From: Reyranella sp. CPCC 100927
GTDB taxonomy: Bacteria; Pseudomonadota; Alphaproteobacteria; Reyranellales; Reyranellaceae
Reading direction: 5' to 3'
DNA: 64,000 nucleotides
Assembly: GCF_007859315.1 (NCBI RefSeq)
Contig: NZ_VOHA01000016.1
Coordinates: 1-64,000 of the forward strand
Positions 6,659 to 15,654 of the stretch are shown here, piece after piece. Below the pieces are notes generated by a model. The model was not told where the DNA came from. It ran no database searches and saw only the letters and a program-made list of their open reading frames with translations. Position numbers and translations under genes: made by a program. Numbering within the stretch: the first letter of the stretch is position 1; each line of letters begins with the position of its first letter.

Positions 6659-9241
6659 ATGATCGGCAGGTGGTTGGACGTTTTTCGCCGGCTGAGCACG
6701 GCCATCGGCCCCGCCGGGCTCGTGTGGGGAGTCGTTGCGGCGATCCTCGGCCTGCTGAGCTTTGCCATTACGTTCGCCGACAGCCGCATGACGCGCGACA
6801 TGGTCGAGGCGCACAACATTCGCACCGCCGCGTTCGATGTGACGACGGGCAGCAACGACCTGAACAAGGCCTTGATCGTGGTGCTCGGCGCGAGGCTCGG
6901 CGACAGATCCCGTATCTACGCCCTTACGCCTCTGGAAGCCTGGGGCCAGGCGGCGCGCCAACTACGATCGATCTGTGCCCATTCGGACTGGCGCACGGGC
7001 GAGGTCGCATTGCACGCGAACCGCGCTTGCGACGCCTTCAACGCCCTCGATATCGCCATGGTGCCGGCACTCACCGCACACGAAAAATCCGGCACGGCGA
7101 TCGGCGATGACCTGGTCGCACGCCTGGCAGAACTCGTCAGGCTGACTGACGCAGCCAATACCGCGGCGCTCAGCACCCTGGAACCGCGGCACGAGACGAA
7201 AACCTCCCTGCATCTCACTGCCGTCGTCAGCACCAGCGGCTTTCTTCTGGCGGTCGTCATCTTGCTTCTGCTGGTCGGCCGCTCGGCGACGCGCCATCAC
7301 GATATATCGGAGGTCGCGCGCCGGGCGCAAAGCGATGCACAAGCCAGCCGCCAGCAAGTCGTCGATGCCATCGAGACCGTGCCGGTCGGTTTCGCCTTGT
7401 ACGACAAGGACGAGCGCCTGGTGCTGTTCAACCGCCAGTACAATGAAACGGTAGCGCACCTGGGCGGCGTGAACGACTCGATGATCGGTTGGCCGCTGGA
7501 GCGCATCGCCGAGCATCTTCAGCAACAATTGCTGGTGCGGTATCCCGACCAGGACGGTTCGCACTGGAAGAGCGAATATATCCGCCGGCGCCGCGAGGGG
7601 CATCGTGCCGACGTGCAACTGCTGAATGGACGCATGGTGCGGCTGCAGCGATCGTCGACACCCAGCGGCGGCACCGCGACCGTGTGGACGGATGTCAGCG
7701 ACCTGATCCAGCGGGAGGAGGCATTGCGCAGCAGCGAGCGACGCTTCCAGCTGCTGGTCAACTCGCTCACCGATACCGTGTTCTCGCTGAACCGCGACAA
7801 TCGCATGACCTATCTCAGCGCCGGCATCGAGGACCTGCTCGGATTCAAGGTGGATGAACTGCGTCTGCGATCGGTGTTCGAGGTGATCCATCCGGACGAT
7901 CATCCCCTGCTTCATGAGGTTGCCGATCGGCTGCGCGCGCATCGCGGTTTGCCGGCTACGTTCACGTGCCGGATGCAATCCAAGGACGGTACGCATCGCA
8001 TGGTCGAGATTCGATTGGCCGCCCCGGAGAAGCAGGACAATCTCAACGGCGAATTCGCCATCACCGGCCTGGTCCGCGACATCGAAGCCCAGCACGAACT
8101 GGCGCGGCGACTGCACGATCGGATGGAGCGGCTGAACTCGATTGTCCAGTCGACCGGCGCGCTGTTCCTGTTGATCGACCGCCACCAGCACATCGTGATG
8201 GCCAACAACGGTTTTCTCAGCTTCACCGGGCTCACCGAGGACCAGATCGTCGATCGGCCGTTTGCGGCACTGGCCGATTGGCGCCTCGACCCGGCGGTCG
8301 TCGAGGCCTGGCTGGGCGCCAGCGAAGCTCAGACGCTGAAAGCGGTCGACTACAACAACATGTTGACGAACGCCCGCGGCGAACGACGCACCATCCATGT
8401 CACGGCCAACCCCGTGCGCGGCACGTCAGGCCGGGTCGAACACATCGTGCTGCTGGGAGTCGACGAGACGGAGCGGCGGCAGGCGGAACTGCAACTCTTC
8501 GATACCTCGCGCCTGGCCACCCTGGGCGAAATGGCGTCCGGCATCGCCCATGAGATCAACCAGCCGCTGACGGTGATCCGCTTCGCCGCCGAGAGCCTGC
8601 AGGACGAACTGCGTGAAACGGCGGATAACACCCTTCTGGGCAACCTGCGCCGCTTCATCGACGAGAAATGTTCGCGCGTCACGGCACAGACCGAGCGCGC
8701 GGCGACCATCATCCGCGATCTGCGCGGCTTTGCCCGCAAGCCGGACGACATGCCGGAACAGTTCGACGTCGTGCAGGCGCTGCGCGTGGCCGCCACGATG
8801 ATCGACGAGCAGCTTCGCCTGGCGCGCATCGACTTGCACCTCGACCTTGATCCTGCCGCGCCGCCGATCACAGGACATGCCAGCCGGCTGCAGCAGGTGA
8901 TCATCAACCTGGTACTGAATGCCCGCGACGCCATCCTCGATACCCGCAATTCGGGCGGCACGATCACGATCCGGGTTCAGACGCTGCGCCAGTCGGGGCA
9001 CGTCGTCATCACGGTCGAGGACGATGGCCCCGGTATTCCCGGTCACGTGCTGCCGCGGTTGTTCGAGCCGTTCTACACGACAAAGCCGACCGGGAAAGGC
9101 ACTGGACTGGGCCTGTCCATCAGCTATCAGATCATCCAGCAGATGCGCGGGACGATCACCGCCGAGAACCGCGCCGAGGGCGGCGCCCGGTTCACCGTGA
9201 CGTTCGACACCGCGCCGATATCCGCCACCGCCGTCAGCTGA
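6659..9241 (+). CDS. Membrane-anchored multi-PAS sensor histidine kinase
   Basis: About 860 residues. Membrane helices at about 17-40 and 186-207 enclose a periplasmic segment of about 145 residues. Three PAS-like domains follow (about 235-350, 365-480 and 490-610). The HisKA region contains LGEMASGIAHEINQPL with the phospho-His near residue 630, and the ATPase domain has the N-box NLVLNARDAI, VEDDGPGIP and GTGLGLSISYQI. It should autophosphorylate and feed the two receivers just upstream. The ATG at 6659 is chosen over a TTG 30 bp earlier; neither has a strong ribosome site. The periplasmic domain has no feature I can link to a ligand; the signal could be sensed there or by the PAS domains. 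Confidence 0.9.
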   Translation: MIGRWLDVFRRLSTAIGPAGLVWGVVAAILGLLSFAITFADSRMTRDMVEAHNIRTAAFDVTTGSNDLNKALIVVLGARLGDRSRIYALTPLEAWGQAARQLRSICAHSDWRTGEVALHANRACDAFNALDIAMVPALTAHEKSGTAIGDDLVARLAELVRLTDAANTAALSTLEPRHETKTSLHLTAVVSTSGFLLAVVILLLLVGRSATRHHDISEVARRAQSDAQASRQQVVDAIETVPVGFALYDKDERLVLFNRQYNETVAHLGGVNDSMIGWPLERIAEHLQQQLLVRYPDQDGSHWKSEYIRRRREGHRADVQLLNGRMVRLQRSSTPSGGTATVWTDVSDLIQREEALRSSERRFQLLVNSLTDTVFSLNRDNRMTYLSAGIEDLLGFKVDELRLRSVFEVIHPDDHPLLHEVADRLRAHRGLPATFTCRMQSKDGTHRMVEIRLAAPEKQDNLNGEFAITGLVRDIEAQHELARRLHDRMERLNSIVQSTGALFLLIDRHQHIVMANNGFLSFTGLTEDQIVDRPFAALADWRLDPAVVEAWLGASEAQTLKAVDYNNMLTNARGERRTIHVTANPVRGTSGRVEHIVLLGVDETERRQAELQLFDTSRLATLGEMASGIAHEINQPLTVIRFAAESLQDELRETADNTLLGNLRRFIDEKCSRVTAQTERAATIIRDLRGFARKPDDMPEQFDVVQALRVAATMIDEQLRLARIDLHLDLDPAAPPITGHASRLQQVIINLVLNARDAILDTRNSGGTITIRVQTLRQSGHVVITVEDDGPGIPGHVLPRLFEPFYTTKPTGKGTGLGLSISYQIIQQMRGTITAENRAEGGARFTVTFDTAPISATAVS

Positions 9242-9245
9242 GATC

Positions 9246-9268
9246 GAGCCCCCTCGCGGTGGGGGCTC
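9246..9268. terminator. GC hairpin between convergent kinase and amtB genes
   Basis: GAGCCCCC (9246-9253) and GGGGGCTC (9261-9268) pair perfectly around a 7-nt loop. The hairpin lies in the 31-bp gap between two convergent genes, so it could terminate in either direction. There is no U-tract on either side, so intrinsic termination is not assured. Confidence 0.45.
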
Positions 9269-9272
9269 CCGC

Positions 9273-10595
9273 TCAATGCACGCTCTCGCCGTGCAGGTTG
9301 ATGTCGAGGCCTTCGATTTCCTGCTCCGGCGTGACCCGCAACCCGATGGTGGCGTCGATCGCCTTGAGGATGACGGCAGTGCCGATCGCCGACAGTGCCA
9401 CGGTACAGATGATCCCGTAGAGCTGTGTCAGCACCTGCTGGCTGTTGCCGTCGATCAACCCCTTCACATCGGGTCCGGCAATCGCGCTGGTGGCGAAGAT
9501 GCCCACCATCACGGTGCCGATCAGGCCGCCGACGCCGTGCACGCCGAACACGTCGAGCGAGTCGTCGTAACCCATGCGCCGCTTGAACGCGGTCGACGCA
9601 TAGAAGCACCCCAGGCCGGCCACGAGGCCGATGACCAGCGCGGCACTGATATCGACGTAGCCGGATGCCGGCGTGATCGTGCCGAGGCCAGCCACGGCAC
9701 CGGAGGCGATGCCGAGCACGCTCGGTTTGCCCATCGTCGCCCACTCGGCGAACATCCACGCCAGCGCCGCGGTGGCAGCCGAAACGTGGGTCACCGTCAA
9801 GGCCATGCCGGCGCGCGCATCGGCGGCGACGGCCGAGCCGGCATTGAAGCCGAACCAGCCGACCCACAGCAACGATACGCCGATCACCGTCAGCACCAGG
9901 TTGTGCGGTGCCATGTTCTCGGTCGGATAGCCGCGACGCGGCCCCAGCATCAGCGCCAGCACCAGGCCGGCGACGCCGGCATTGATATGCACGACGATGC
10001 CGCCCGCGAAATCGAGCACGCCGGCCTTCTGCAGGAACCCGCCGCCCCACACCCAGTGCGCCACCGGGCAGTAGACCAGGATCAGCCACAGCGCCATGAA
10101 CCACAGCATGGCGGAGAACTTGATGCGATCGGCGGCCGACCCCACGACGATCGCCGGCGTGATGGCGGCGAAGGTGAGCTGGAACATCATGAAGATGTTT
10201 TCCGGCACCGTCTTGGCGGCGTCGTGCACGCTATCCATCTTCAGGCCGGCCATCATGAAACGCGACAGATCGCCGATGACGCTGTTGCCCGGCGTGAACA
10301 CCAGGCTGTAGCCCACGACGACCCAGAGCACGGTGACCAGGGCGACGGTGGCCAGCGTCTGGGCCGTGGTGGCCAGCACGTTCTTCTTGCGCACCATGCC
10401 GGCGTAGAACAACGCTAGGCCGGGGATCGACATCAGCAGCACAAGCGATGTGGCCACGATCATCCAGGCGGTATCGCCGCTGTCGATCTTCGGCTTGTCA
10501 TCGGCCGCGATCGCGATCGCCGGCAGCAGCACAACCGCCAGCCCGACAGGCAGCGGCAGACCAAGGCGGCGGACGCAAGACAGGACTGCGGGCAT
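9273..10595 (-). CDS. amtB: Ammonium transporter AmtB (copy 1)
   Basis: About 440 residues: a trimeric channel for ammonium uptake, gated by GlnK. A cleavable signal peptide (about residues 1-27, ending AIAIAA) is followed by the Amt fold with 11 membrane helices. Family hallmarks are DTAWMIVATSLVLLMSIPGLALFYAG, the twin-His residues in YCPVAHWVWGGG and FGVHGVGG, and DFAGGIVVHINAG. The ATG at 10595 is chosen because GGGGAG lies upstream and it starts the signal peptide; a long upstream extension of the frame has unrelated composition. It lies 46 bp downstream of glnK copy 1, the usual glnK-amtB operon. It is paralogous to the transporter at 11350, differing mostly at the N-terminus and in loops. 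Confidence 0.95.
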   Translation of the reverse strand: MPAVLSCVRRLGLPLPVGLAVVLLPAIAIAADDKPKIDSGDTAWMIVATSLVLLMSIPGLALFYAGMVRKKNVLATTAQTLATVALVTVLWVVVGYSLVFTPGNSVIGDLSRFMMAGLKMDSVHDAAKTVPENIFMMFQLTFAAITPAIVVGSAADRIKFSAMLWFMALWLILVYCPVAHWVWGGGFLQKAGVLDFAGGIVVHINAGVAGLVLALMLGPRRGYPTENMAPHNLVLTVIGVSLLWVGWFGFNAGSAVAADARAGMALTVTHVSAATAALAWMFAEWATMGKPSVLGIASGAVAGLGTITPASGYVDISAALVIGLVAGLGCFYASTAFKRRMGYDDSLDVFGVHGVGGLIGTVMVGIFATSAIAGPDVKGLIDGNSQQVLTQLYGIICTVALSAIGTAVILKAIDATIGLRVTPEQEIEGLDINLHGESVH

Positions 10596-10641
10596 CGCCC
10601 ATTCTCCCCGTTTTCTTATGGTGGACGTCGCGGAGTTCGTG

Positions 10642-10980
10642 TCAGAGCGCGTCGGTTCCCGTCTCGCCGGTGCGGATGCGCACGGCGTGGGAGATGTCGG
10701 TGATGAAGATCTTGCCGTCGCCGATCTTGCCGGTGGCCGCCGCCTTCTGGACCACCTCGATGGTGCGATCGACCAGGGCATCGTCCAGCACCATCTCGAT
10801 CTTCACCTTGGGCAGGAAATTCACCGCGTACTCGGCGCCGCGGTAGATCTCGGTCTGCCCCTTCTGTCGGCCGTAGCCTTTGACTTCCGTCACCGTCAGG
10901 CCCTGGACGCCCAGCCCGGTGAGCGCCTCGCGAACTTCCTCGAGCTTGAAGGGCTTGATGATGGCGATGAGCATCTTCAT
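10642..10980 (-). CDS. glnK: Nitrogen regulatory P-II protein GlnK (copy 1)
   Basis: 112 residues, the standard P-II length. It senses ATP/ADP and 2-oxoglutarate, is modified by GlnD, and plugs AmtB when nitrogen is ample. The start MKMLIAIIKPFKL at 10980 is the conserved P-II start. The T-loop contains [15 protein letters not shown] with the uridylylation Tyr51. The C-terminal signature [10 protein letters not shown] and RIRTGETG are present. It lies directly upstream of amtB copy 1. No sigma-54 promoter was found upstream, unlike copy 2. The AT-rich DNA at 11040-11160 before it is a likely promoter region but shows no convincing hexamers. Confidence 0.95.
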   Translation of the reverse strand: MKMLIAIIKPFKLEEVREALTGLGVQGLTVTEVKGYGRQKGQTEIYRGAEYAVNFLPKVKIEMVLDDALVDRTIEVVQKAAATGKIGDGKIFITDISHAVRIRTGETGTDAL

Positions 10981-11164
10981 GCGTGCAGCTCCACAGCGGG
11001 CGTCCATCGGGACCGCCCATCAATAGACCACACGCAGGATAACCGCCCAACTTTTGGACGGGTACAGAAGATTGATACGACGGGTCGATTCGCTGACATG
11101 ACCATCAATTCAGCATGGCGCCGTATTTTTAGGCACCCTCGTCGGAAGAGCGACCCGACGAAAA

Positions 11165-11195
11165 AACGCCCGACACCGTGACGGCATCGGGCGTT
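11165..11195 (-). terminator. Rho-independent terminator downstream of amtB copy 2
   Basis: A 9-bp perfect stem, AACGCCCGA (11165-11173) with TCGGGCGTT (11187-11195), has a 13-nt loop. Read on the minus strand it runs straight into a T-tract (GGGCGTTTTTTCG), the classic terminator layout. It lies about 155 bp after the amtB copy 2 stop and before glnK copy 1, so it separates the two glnK-amtB units into distinct transcripts. The rest of 10981-11349 has no gene. Confidence 0.8.
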
Positions 11196-11349
11196 GGAAG
11201 GTGCCACCGAACGTGCGAGGCCCGGCGGCGGAGGGAACTCTGGCGACCTCGGATGCCCGACCTGGCGGTCTGGGCCCCCGCCGCCCTTCACCCGCAACGC
11301 AAGTGAAGGGCGGCATGCCGCGCGCGGCGGCCAGGGGTGGCGGTTGAAC

Positions 11350-12717
11350 TCAGTGCACGGTCTCGCCGTGCAGGTTGATGTCGAGGCCTTCGACTTCCTG
11401 TTCCGGATCGACGCGCAGGCCGATGATCACGTCGACGACCTTGAGGATGATGAACGTGGCGACCGCGCAGTAGAGGATGGTCACGGCGGCGCCGTAGATC
11501 TGGGTCAGCACCTGGCCGGCGTTGCCGTCGATCAGGCCGGCCAGGACCGGCTGGTTCTTCTCGTCGACCTTGCCGGTGATCGCCTGGGTCGCGAAGACGC
11601 CCGTCAGCACCGCGCCGACGAAGCCGCCGATCCCGTGCACGCCGAAGGCATCGAGCGAGTCGTCGTAGCCCAGCATGTTCTTGAGCGACGTCGCGGCCCA
11701 GAAGCACACCACGCCGGCAACCAGCCCGATGATCAGGGCTCCGGTCGGATTGACGAAGCCCGAGGCCGGCGTGATCGCCACCAGCCCGGCCACGGCGCCG
11801 GAGATGACGCCCAGCACCGACGGCTTGCCGCGCATCGCCCACTCCGCGAACATCCAGGCCAACGCCGCCGCGGCCGTGGCGATCTGCGTCACCGCCATCG
11901 CCATGCCGGCCGATGCGCCTGCCGATACCGCCGAGCCGGCATTGAAGCCGAACCAGCCGACCCACAGCAGCGACGCACCGATCACCGACAGCACGAGGTT
12001 GTGCGGCGCCAGGTTGTCGTTGCCGTAGCCCTTGCGCTTGCCCAGCACGAGGGCGCAGACCAGACCGGCAACACCGGCGTTGATGTGCACGACCGTACCA
12101 CCGGCGAAGTCCAGCACGCCCCAGGTGCCGAGGAAGCCGCCGCCCCACACCCAATGGGCGATGGGCGCGTAGACCACGATCGACCACAGGCCCATGAACC
12201 ACATCATCGCCGAGAATTTCATGCGCTCGGCGAACGCACCGGCGATCAGTGCCGGCGTGATGATGGCGAAGGTCATCTGGAAGCACATGAAGACCGATTC
12301 GGGGATCGTCTTCGCAAGGTCATGAACGGAGTCGACGGCCATACCGCGCAGGAAGAAACGGCTGAGGTCACCGATGATGTTGCCGCCGGTCGTGAATGCC
12401 AGGCTGTAGCCGATGATCATCCACAGCACGGTGACGAGGGCCGTGATAGCGAAACTCTGCATGGCCGTGGCCAGCACGTTCTTGCGACGGACCATGCCGG
12501 CGTAGAACAGCGCCAGGCCGGGAATGGTCATCATCAGGACCAGCGCAGTCGACGTCAGCATCCATGCGGTATCACCGGTGTCGAGCTTTGGCGCCGGCGG
12601 CGCTGCGGGTGGCGCCGCCGGCGGCGTCTGCTGCGCGAGTGCGGTTGCCGCATATATCGCGGTCAACGAAGCCCCGGCAGCCGCCAGCGCCAGACCACGT
12701 ACCTTCTGCATTGTCAT
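11350..12717 (-). CDS. amtB: Ammonium transporter AmtB (copy 2)
   Basis: 455 residues. It begins with a signal peptide (about 1-29, ATALAQQ) and a Pro/Ala-rich stretch (TPPAAPPAAPPAPK), then the Amt channel with DTAWMLTSTALVLMMTIPG, the twin-His residues in YAPIAHWVWGGG and FGVHGIGGF, and DFAGGTVVHINAG. The start at 12717 has GGGGAA upstream; a second ATG two codons later is possible. It follows glnK copy 2 by 21 bp in the same operon. It carries a short insertion (about GKVDEKNQPVLAG) absent from copy 1. Two Amt copies in tandem suggest duplication, with different partners or affinities. Confidence 0.95.
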   Translation of the reverse strand: MTMQKVRGLALAAAGASLTAIYAATALAQQTPPAAPPAAPPAPKLDTGDTAWMLTSTALVLMMTIPGLALFYAGMVRRKNVLATAMQSFAITALVTVLWMIIGYSLAFTTGGNIIGDLSRFFLRGMAVDSVHDLAKTIPESVFMCFQMTFAIITPALIAGAFAERMKFSAMMWFMGLWSIVVYAPIAHWVWGGGFLGTWGVLDFAGGTVVHINAGVAGLVCALVLGKRKGYGNDNLAPHNLVLSVIGASLLWVGWFGFNAGSAVSAGASAGMAMAVTQIATAAAALAWMFAEWAMRGKPSVLGVISGAVAGLVAITPASGFVNPTGALIIGLVAGVVCFWAATSLKNMLGYDDSLDAFGVHGIGGFVGAVLTGVFATQAITGKVDEKNQPVLAGLIDGNAGQVLTQIYGAAVTILYCAVATFIILKVVDVIIGLRVDPEQEVEGLDINLHGETVH

Positions 12718-12738
12718 TGGTCTTGTTCCCCTGTCTTC

Positions 12739-13266
<528 letters not shown>

Positions 13267-13297
13267 CTAGGGGACCCATGCACCGGGAACAGCACCT

Positions 13298-14593
13298 TTG
13301 ACGGCAAACAACGGCACCGAGGAACAGGCGGCGGACGTCGTGGTGGTCGGTGCCGGCCTGATCGGCGCGACGCTGGCGGCGGCGCTGGGATCGGCCGGTG
13401 TGCGCGTGGCTGTGATCGACCGGCTGACGGGTTCATCCCAGGTGGCCCCGACCTTCGATGGCCGGACCACCGCCATCGCCCATGGCTCGCAGCGGGCGCT
13501 AGAGACGATCGGCGTCTGGCGCTTCCTGGGACACCACGCCCAGCCCATCCTCGACATCCGGATCTCCGACGGCCGCCTCGATCCCACGGGTGGTCCGGCG
13601 CCGGTGTCGCCGTTGCACCTGCATTTCGATCATCGCCAGGCCGCCCGACCCGGCGAGGCGGTGGCGCCCATGGGCCATATCGTCGAGAACCGCCATATCC
13701 GGGCGGCCCTGTTCCGACGCCTGGAGGAACTTCCCGCCGTCAGCCTGCTGGCGCCGGCCGAGCTCTCCGGCGCCGAGCGCAGCGACAACGAGGCCCGGGT
13801 TGTGCTGGCCGATGGACGGGCGATCAATGCCGCCCTGCTGGTCTCGGCCGAAGGTCGCGGCGGCATGCTGCGCGAGCAGGCGGGAATCCGCTTGCACCGA
13901 GCCGGCTACGGACAGACGGCGATCGTCGTCACGGCCGAACACGCGCTGCCCCACCGCGGCGTGGCGCAGGAGAAATTCCTGCCGGCGGGGCCCTTCGCCA
14001 TCCTGCCCATGACGGACGATCCGGCGACCGGCGCCCACCGGTCGTCGATCGTGTGGACGGAGCGCGCTGAACTGGTTCCGGCGTTGCTGCGCCTGTCCGA
14101 GGCGGCGTTCCAGAACGAGTTCGCCCGCCGGTTCGGCGAACACCTTGGCGCGGTGAAGGCGGTGGGGCCGCGTTTTTCCTATCCGCTGTCAGTCCAGACC
14201 GCCGAGCGGCTGGTGGCACCGCGCCTGGCGCTGGTCGGCGATGCCGCACATGGCATTCACCCCATCGCCGGACAGGGCTGGAACCTGGGCCTGCGCGACG
14301 TCGCGGCGCTGGCCGAGATCGTGGTCGATGCCCATCGCCTGGGCCTGGACGTCGGCCATGCCTCGGTGCTGGCCGACTACGAGCGCTGGCGCCGGGTTGA
14401 CGGCCTCGCCATGATCGGCGCCACCGACGGGCTCAACCGGCTGTTCTCCAACGATGTGCTGCCGCTGCGCCTGGTTCGCGACGTCGGGCTGGCGGCGGTG
14501 AACCGCATGCCGCCACTACGACGCTTCTTCATGCGTCACGCCATGGGGTTGATCGGCGATCTGCCACGCCTGATCAAGGGCGAGGCGCTGTAG
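13298..14593 (+). CDS. UbiH/COQ6-type FAD-dependent aromatic hydroxylase
   Basis: 431 residues. Family members use FAD and NAD(P)H to hydroxylate the ubiquinone ring. Motifs are the N-terminal Rossmann VVVVGAGLIGATLAAALGSAG, the mid-chain LVSAEGRGGMLREQAGI, and the C-terminal FAD-binding LALVGDAAHGIHPIAGQGWNLGLRDVAAL. The start is TTG at 13298 with GGGA about 11 bases upstream; the first nearby ATG is out of frame. It is divergent from glnK copy 2, and its 3' end overlaps the convergent methyltransferase gene by 58 bp. It may be a ubiquinone hydroxylase (ubiH/ubiF/ubiL), or the tailoring hydroxylase of the adjacent type III polyketide cluster; the sequence alone does not decide. Confidence 0.85.
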   Translation: MTANNGTEEQAADVVVVGAGLIGATLAAALGSAGVRVAVIDRLTGSSQVAPTFDGRTTAIAHGSQRALETIGVWRFLGHHAQPILDIRISDGRLDPTGGPAPVSPLHLHFDHRQAARPGEAVAPMGHIVENRHIRAALFRRLEELPAVSLLAPAELSGAERSDNEARVVLADGRAINAALLVSAEGRGGMLREQAGIRLHRAGYGQTAIVVTAEHALPHRGVAQEKFLPAGPFAILPMTDDPATGAHRSSIVWTERAELVPALLRLSEAAFQNEFARRFGEHLGAVKAVGPRFSYPLSVQTAERLVAPRLALVGDAAHGIHPIAGQGWNLGLRDVAALAEIVVDAHRLGLDVGHASVLADYERWRRVDGLAMIGATDGLNRLFSNDVLPLRLVRDVGLAAVNRMPPLRRFFMRHAMGLIGDLPRLIKGEAL

Positions 14594-15093
14594 CCCTCGC
14601 GCGGGCGCCGCGCCAGCGCGGCGTTTTCGATCCGAATGCGATGCCACAGCAGCAGTGCATTCAGCGCCGACCAGACGAGCGCGATGTGCCAGGCGCCGAA
14701 TGCCAGCGGCAGCACGGCGATCTCGCCGACGACGATCCAGTAATTGGGATGGCGCAGCAGCCGGTAGGGACCACGCCGGATCAGAGGCGCGTCCTCGACG
14801 GTGATGATGCGTGTCGTCCAGAACCGGCCGAGACTGGCCACGACCCAGACCCGCAGCGCCTGCAGCACGAGAAAGATCGCGACGAGCGTCCAGGATGGCG
14901 GCGTCGACCATGGCACGATGACAGCCAGGGCGAGCAGCCAGGAGCCGTGCAGCAGGATGAACAGCGGATAGTGGCGGGCACCGATCTCGCGACCGCCCTG
15001 CGCCAGCAGACGCCGCGTGTTGTGGCGTGCCAGCGCAAGCTCAGCCAAGCGCTGGACTACCACGAATGCGAGCAACCAGAGAAACGGCGTCAT
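14536..15093 (-). CDS. Isoprenylcysteine-carboxyl-methyltransferase-family membrane protein
   Basis: 185 residues with about four hydrophobic segments. The C-terminal half has the ICMT-family SAM-binding pattern: RRGPYRLLRHPNYWIVVGEI followed by LNALLLWHRIRIENAAL. Family members methylate carboxyl or phenolic oxygens of lipidic substrates; in Bacillus (BpsB) and Streptomyces (SrsB), relatives act on type III polyketide products. The gene follows the TPR gene by 13 bp and the type III synthase on the same strand, so O-methylation of the polyketide is a reasonable inference. Its 3' end overlaps the convergent UbiH-like gene by 58 bp. The ATG at 15093 has a weak ribosome site. Confidence 0.75.
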   Translation of the reverse strand: MTPFLWLLAFVVVQRLAELALARHNTRRLLAQGGREIGARHYPLFILLHGSWLLALAVIVPWSTPPSWTLVAIFLVLQALRVWVVASLGRFWTTRIITVEDAPLIRRGPYRLLRHPNYWIVVGEIAVLPLAFGAWHIALVWSALNALLLWHRIRIENAALARRPREGYSASPLIRRGRSPINPMA

Positions 15094-15106
15094 ATGTCCA
15101 TGAACT

Positions 15107-15607
15107 CTATCGGCTGGCTTGCGGCTTGATGCCCTTCTTGTAGTTGGCGATCGCCGCCTTCAGCGTTCGCTCCTCCTTGCAGCCGAAGGTGCAGAGTTGG
15201 CCGAGCCGGCCCAGGTGCTCCTCGGCGCGCTGCGGCTGATCCAGCATCAGGTACGCCTCGCCGATATACTCGTGCGCCCCCAGGTGCTTGGGATCGAGTG
15301 ACAACGCCTTTTGGTAGAACTGCAGCGAACCCGCGGGATCACCCGATTTGCGGGTGGCATAGCCCATCAGGTTGAAGGCTTCCGGGTTGCTGGGCTCGGC
15401 GGCGATCACGCGCTGCAGCCAGCCTTTGGCATTGGCGTACTGCTTGTGGGCGATGGCCGCCTTGGCATTGTCGAAGTCCGGGTTGGAGCGTCGTGACGGC
15501 GTGTCCGATCCGCCGCTCATGGCGAGCGCGGCCGGCGCCGCGACCAATACCGACAACGCGGCGGCCATCATCGCCACGGCAGTGAATCGTCTCATGGAAT
15601 GCTGCAC
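15107..15607 (-). CDS. Exported TPR-repeat protein
   Basis: About 166 residues. The GTG at 15607 has GGAGG six bases upstream and is preferred over the ATG four codons later. A signal peptide (about 1-34, ending PAALAMSG) is followed by two to three TPR units: NAKAAIAHKQYANAKGWLQR, PEAFNLMGYATRKSGDPAGS and LGAHEYIGEAYLMLDQPQRAEE. A Cys pair (LCTFGCKEE) near the C-terminus could form a disulfide. It is likely periplasmic and mediates protein contact. It sits between the polyketide synthase and methyltransferase genes with short gaps (47 and 13 bp), so it is cotranscribed; its role there is unknown. Confidence 0.8.
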   Translation of the reverse strand: MQHSMRRFTAVAMMAAALSVLVAAPAALAMSGGSDTPSRRSNPDFDNAKAAIAHKQYANAKGWLQRVIAAEPSNPEAFNLMGYATRKSGDPAGSLQFYQKALSLDPKHLGAHEYIGEAYLMLDQPQRAEEHLGRLGQLCTFGCKEERTLKAAIANYKKGIKPQASR

Positions 15608-15654
15608 GTATGCCTCCTTCACCCAAACAGCCGAAAGTCGACGGCCGACCAGCC

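Noticed and set aside
5555-6961. Minus-strand frame of 468 codons opposite the receiver genes
   Set aside because: It crosses two receiver genes with full motif sets on the other strand and shows no recognisable motif.
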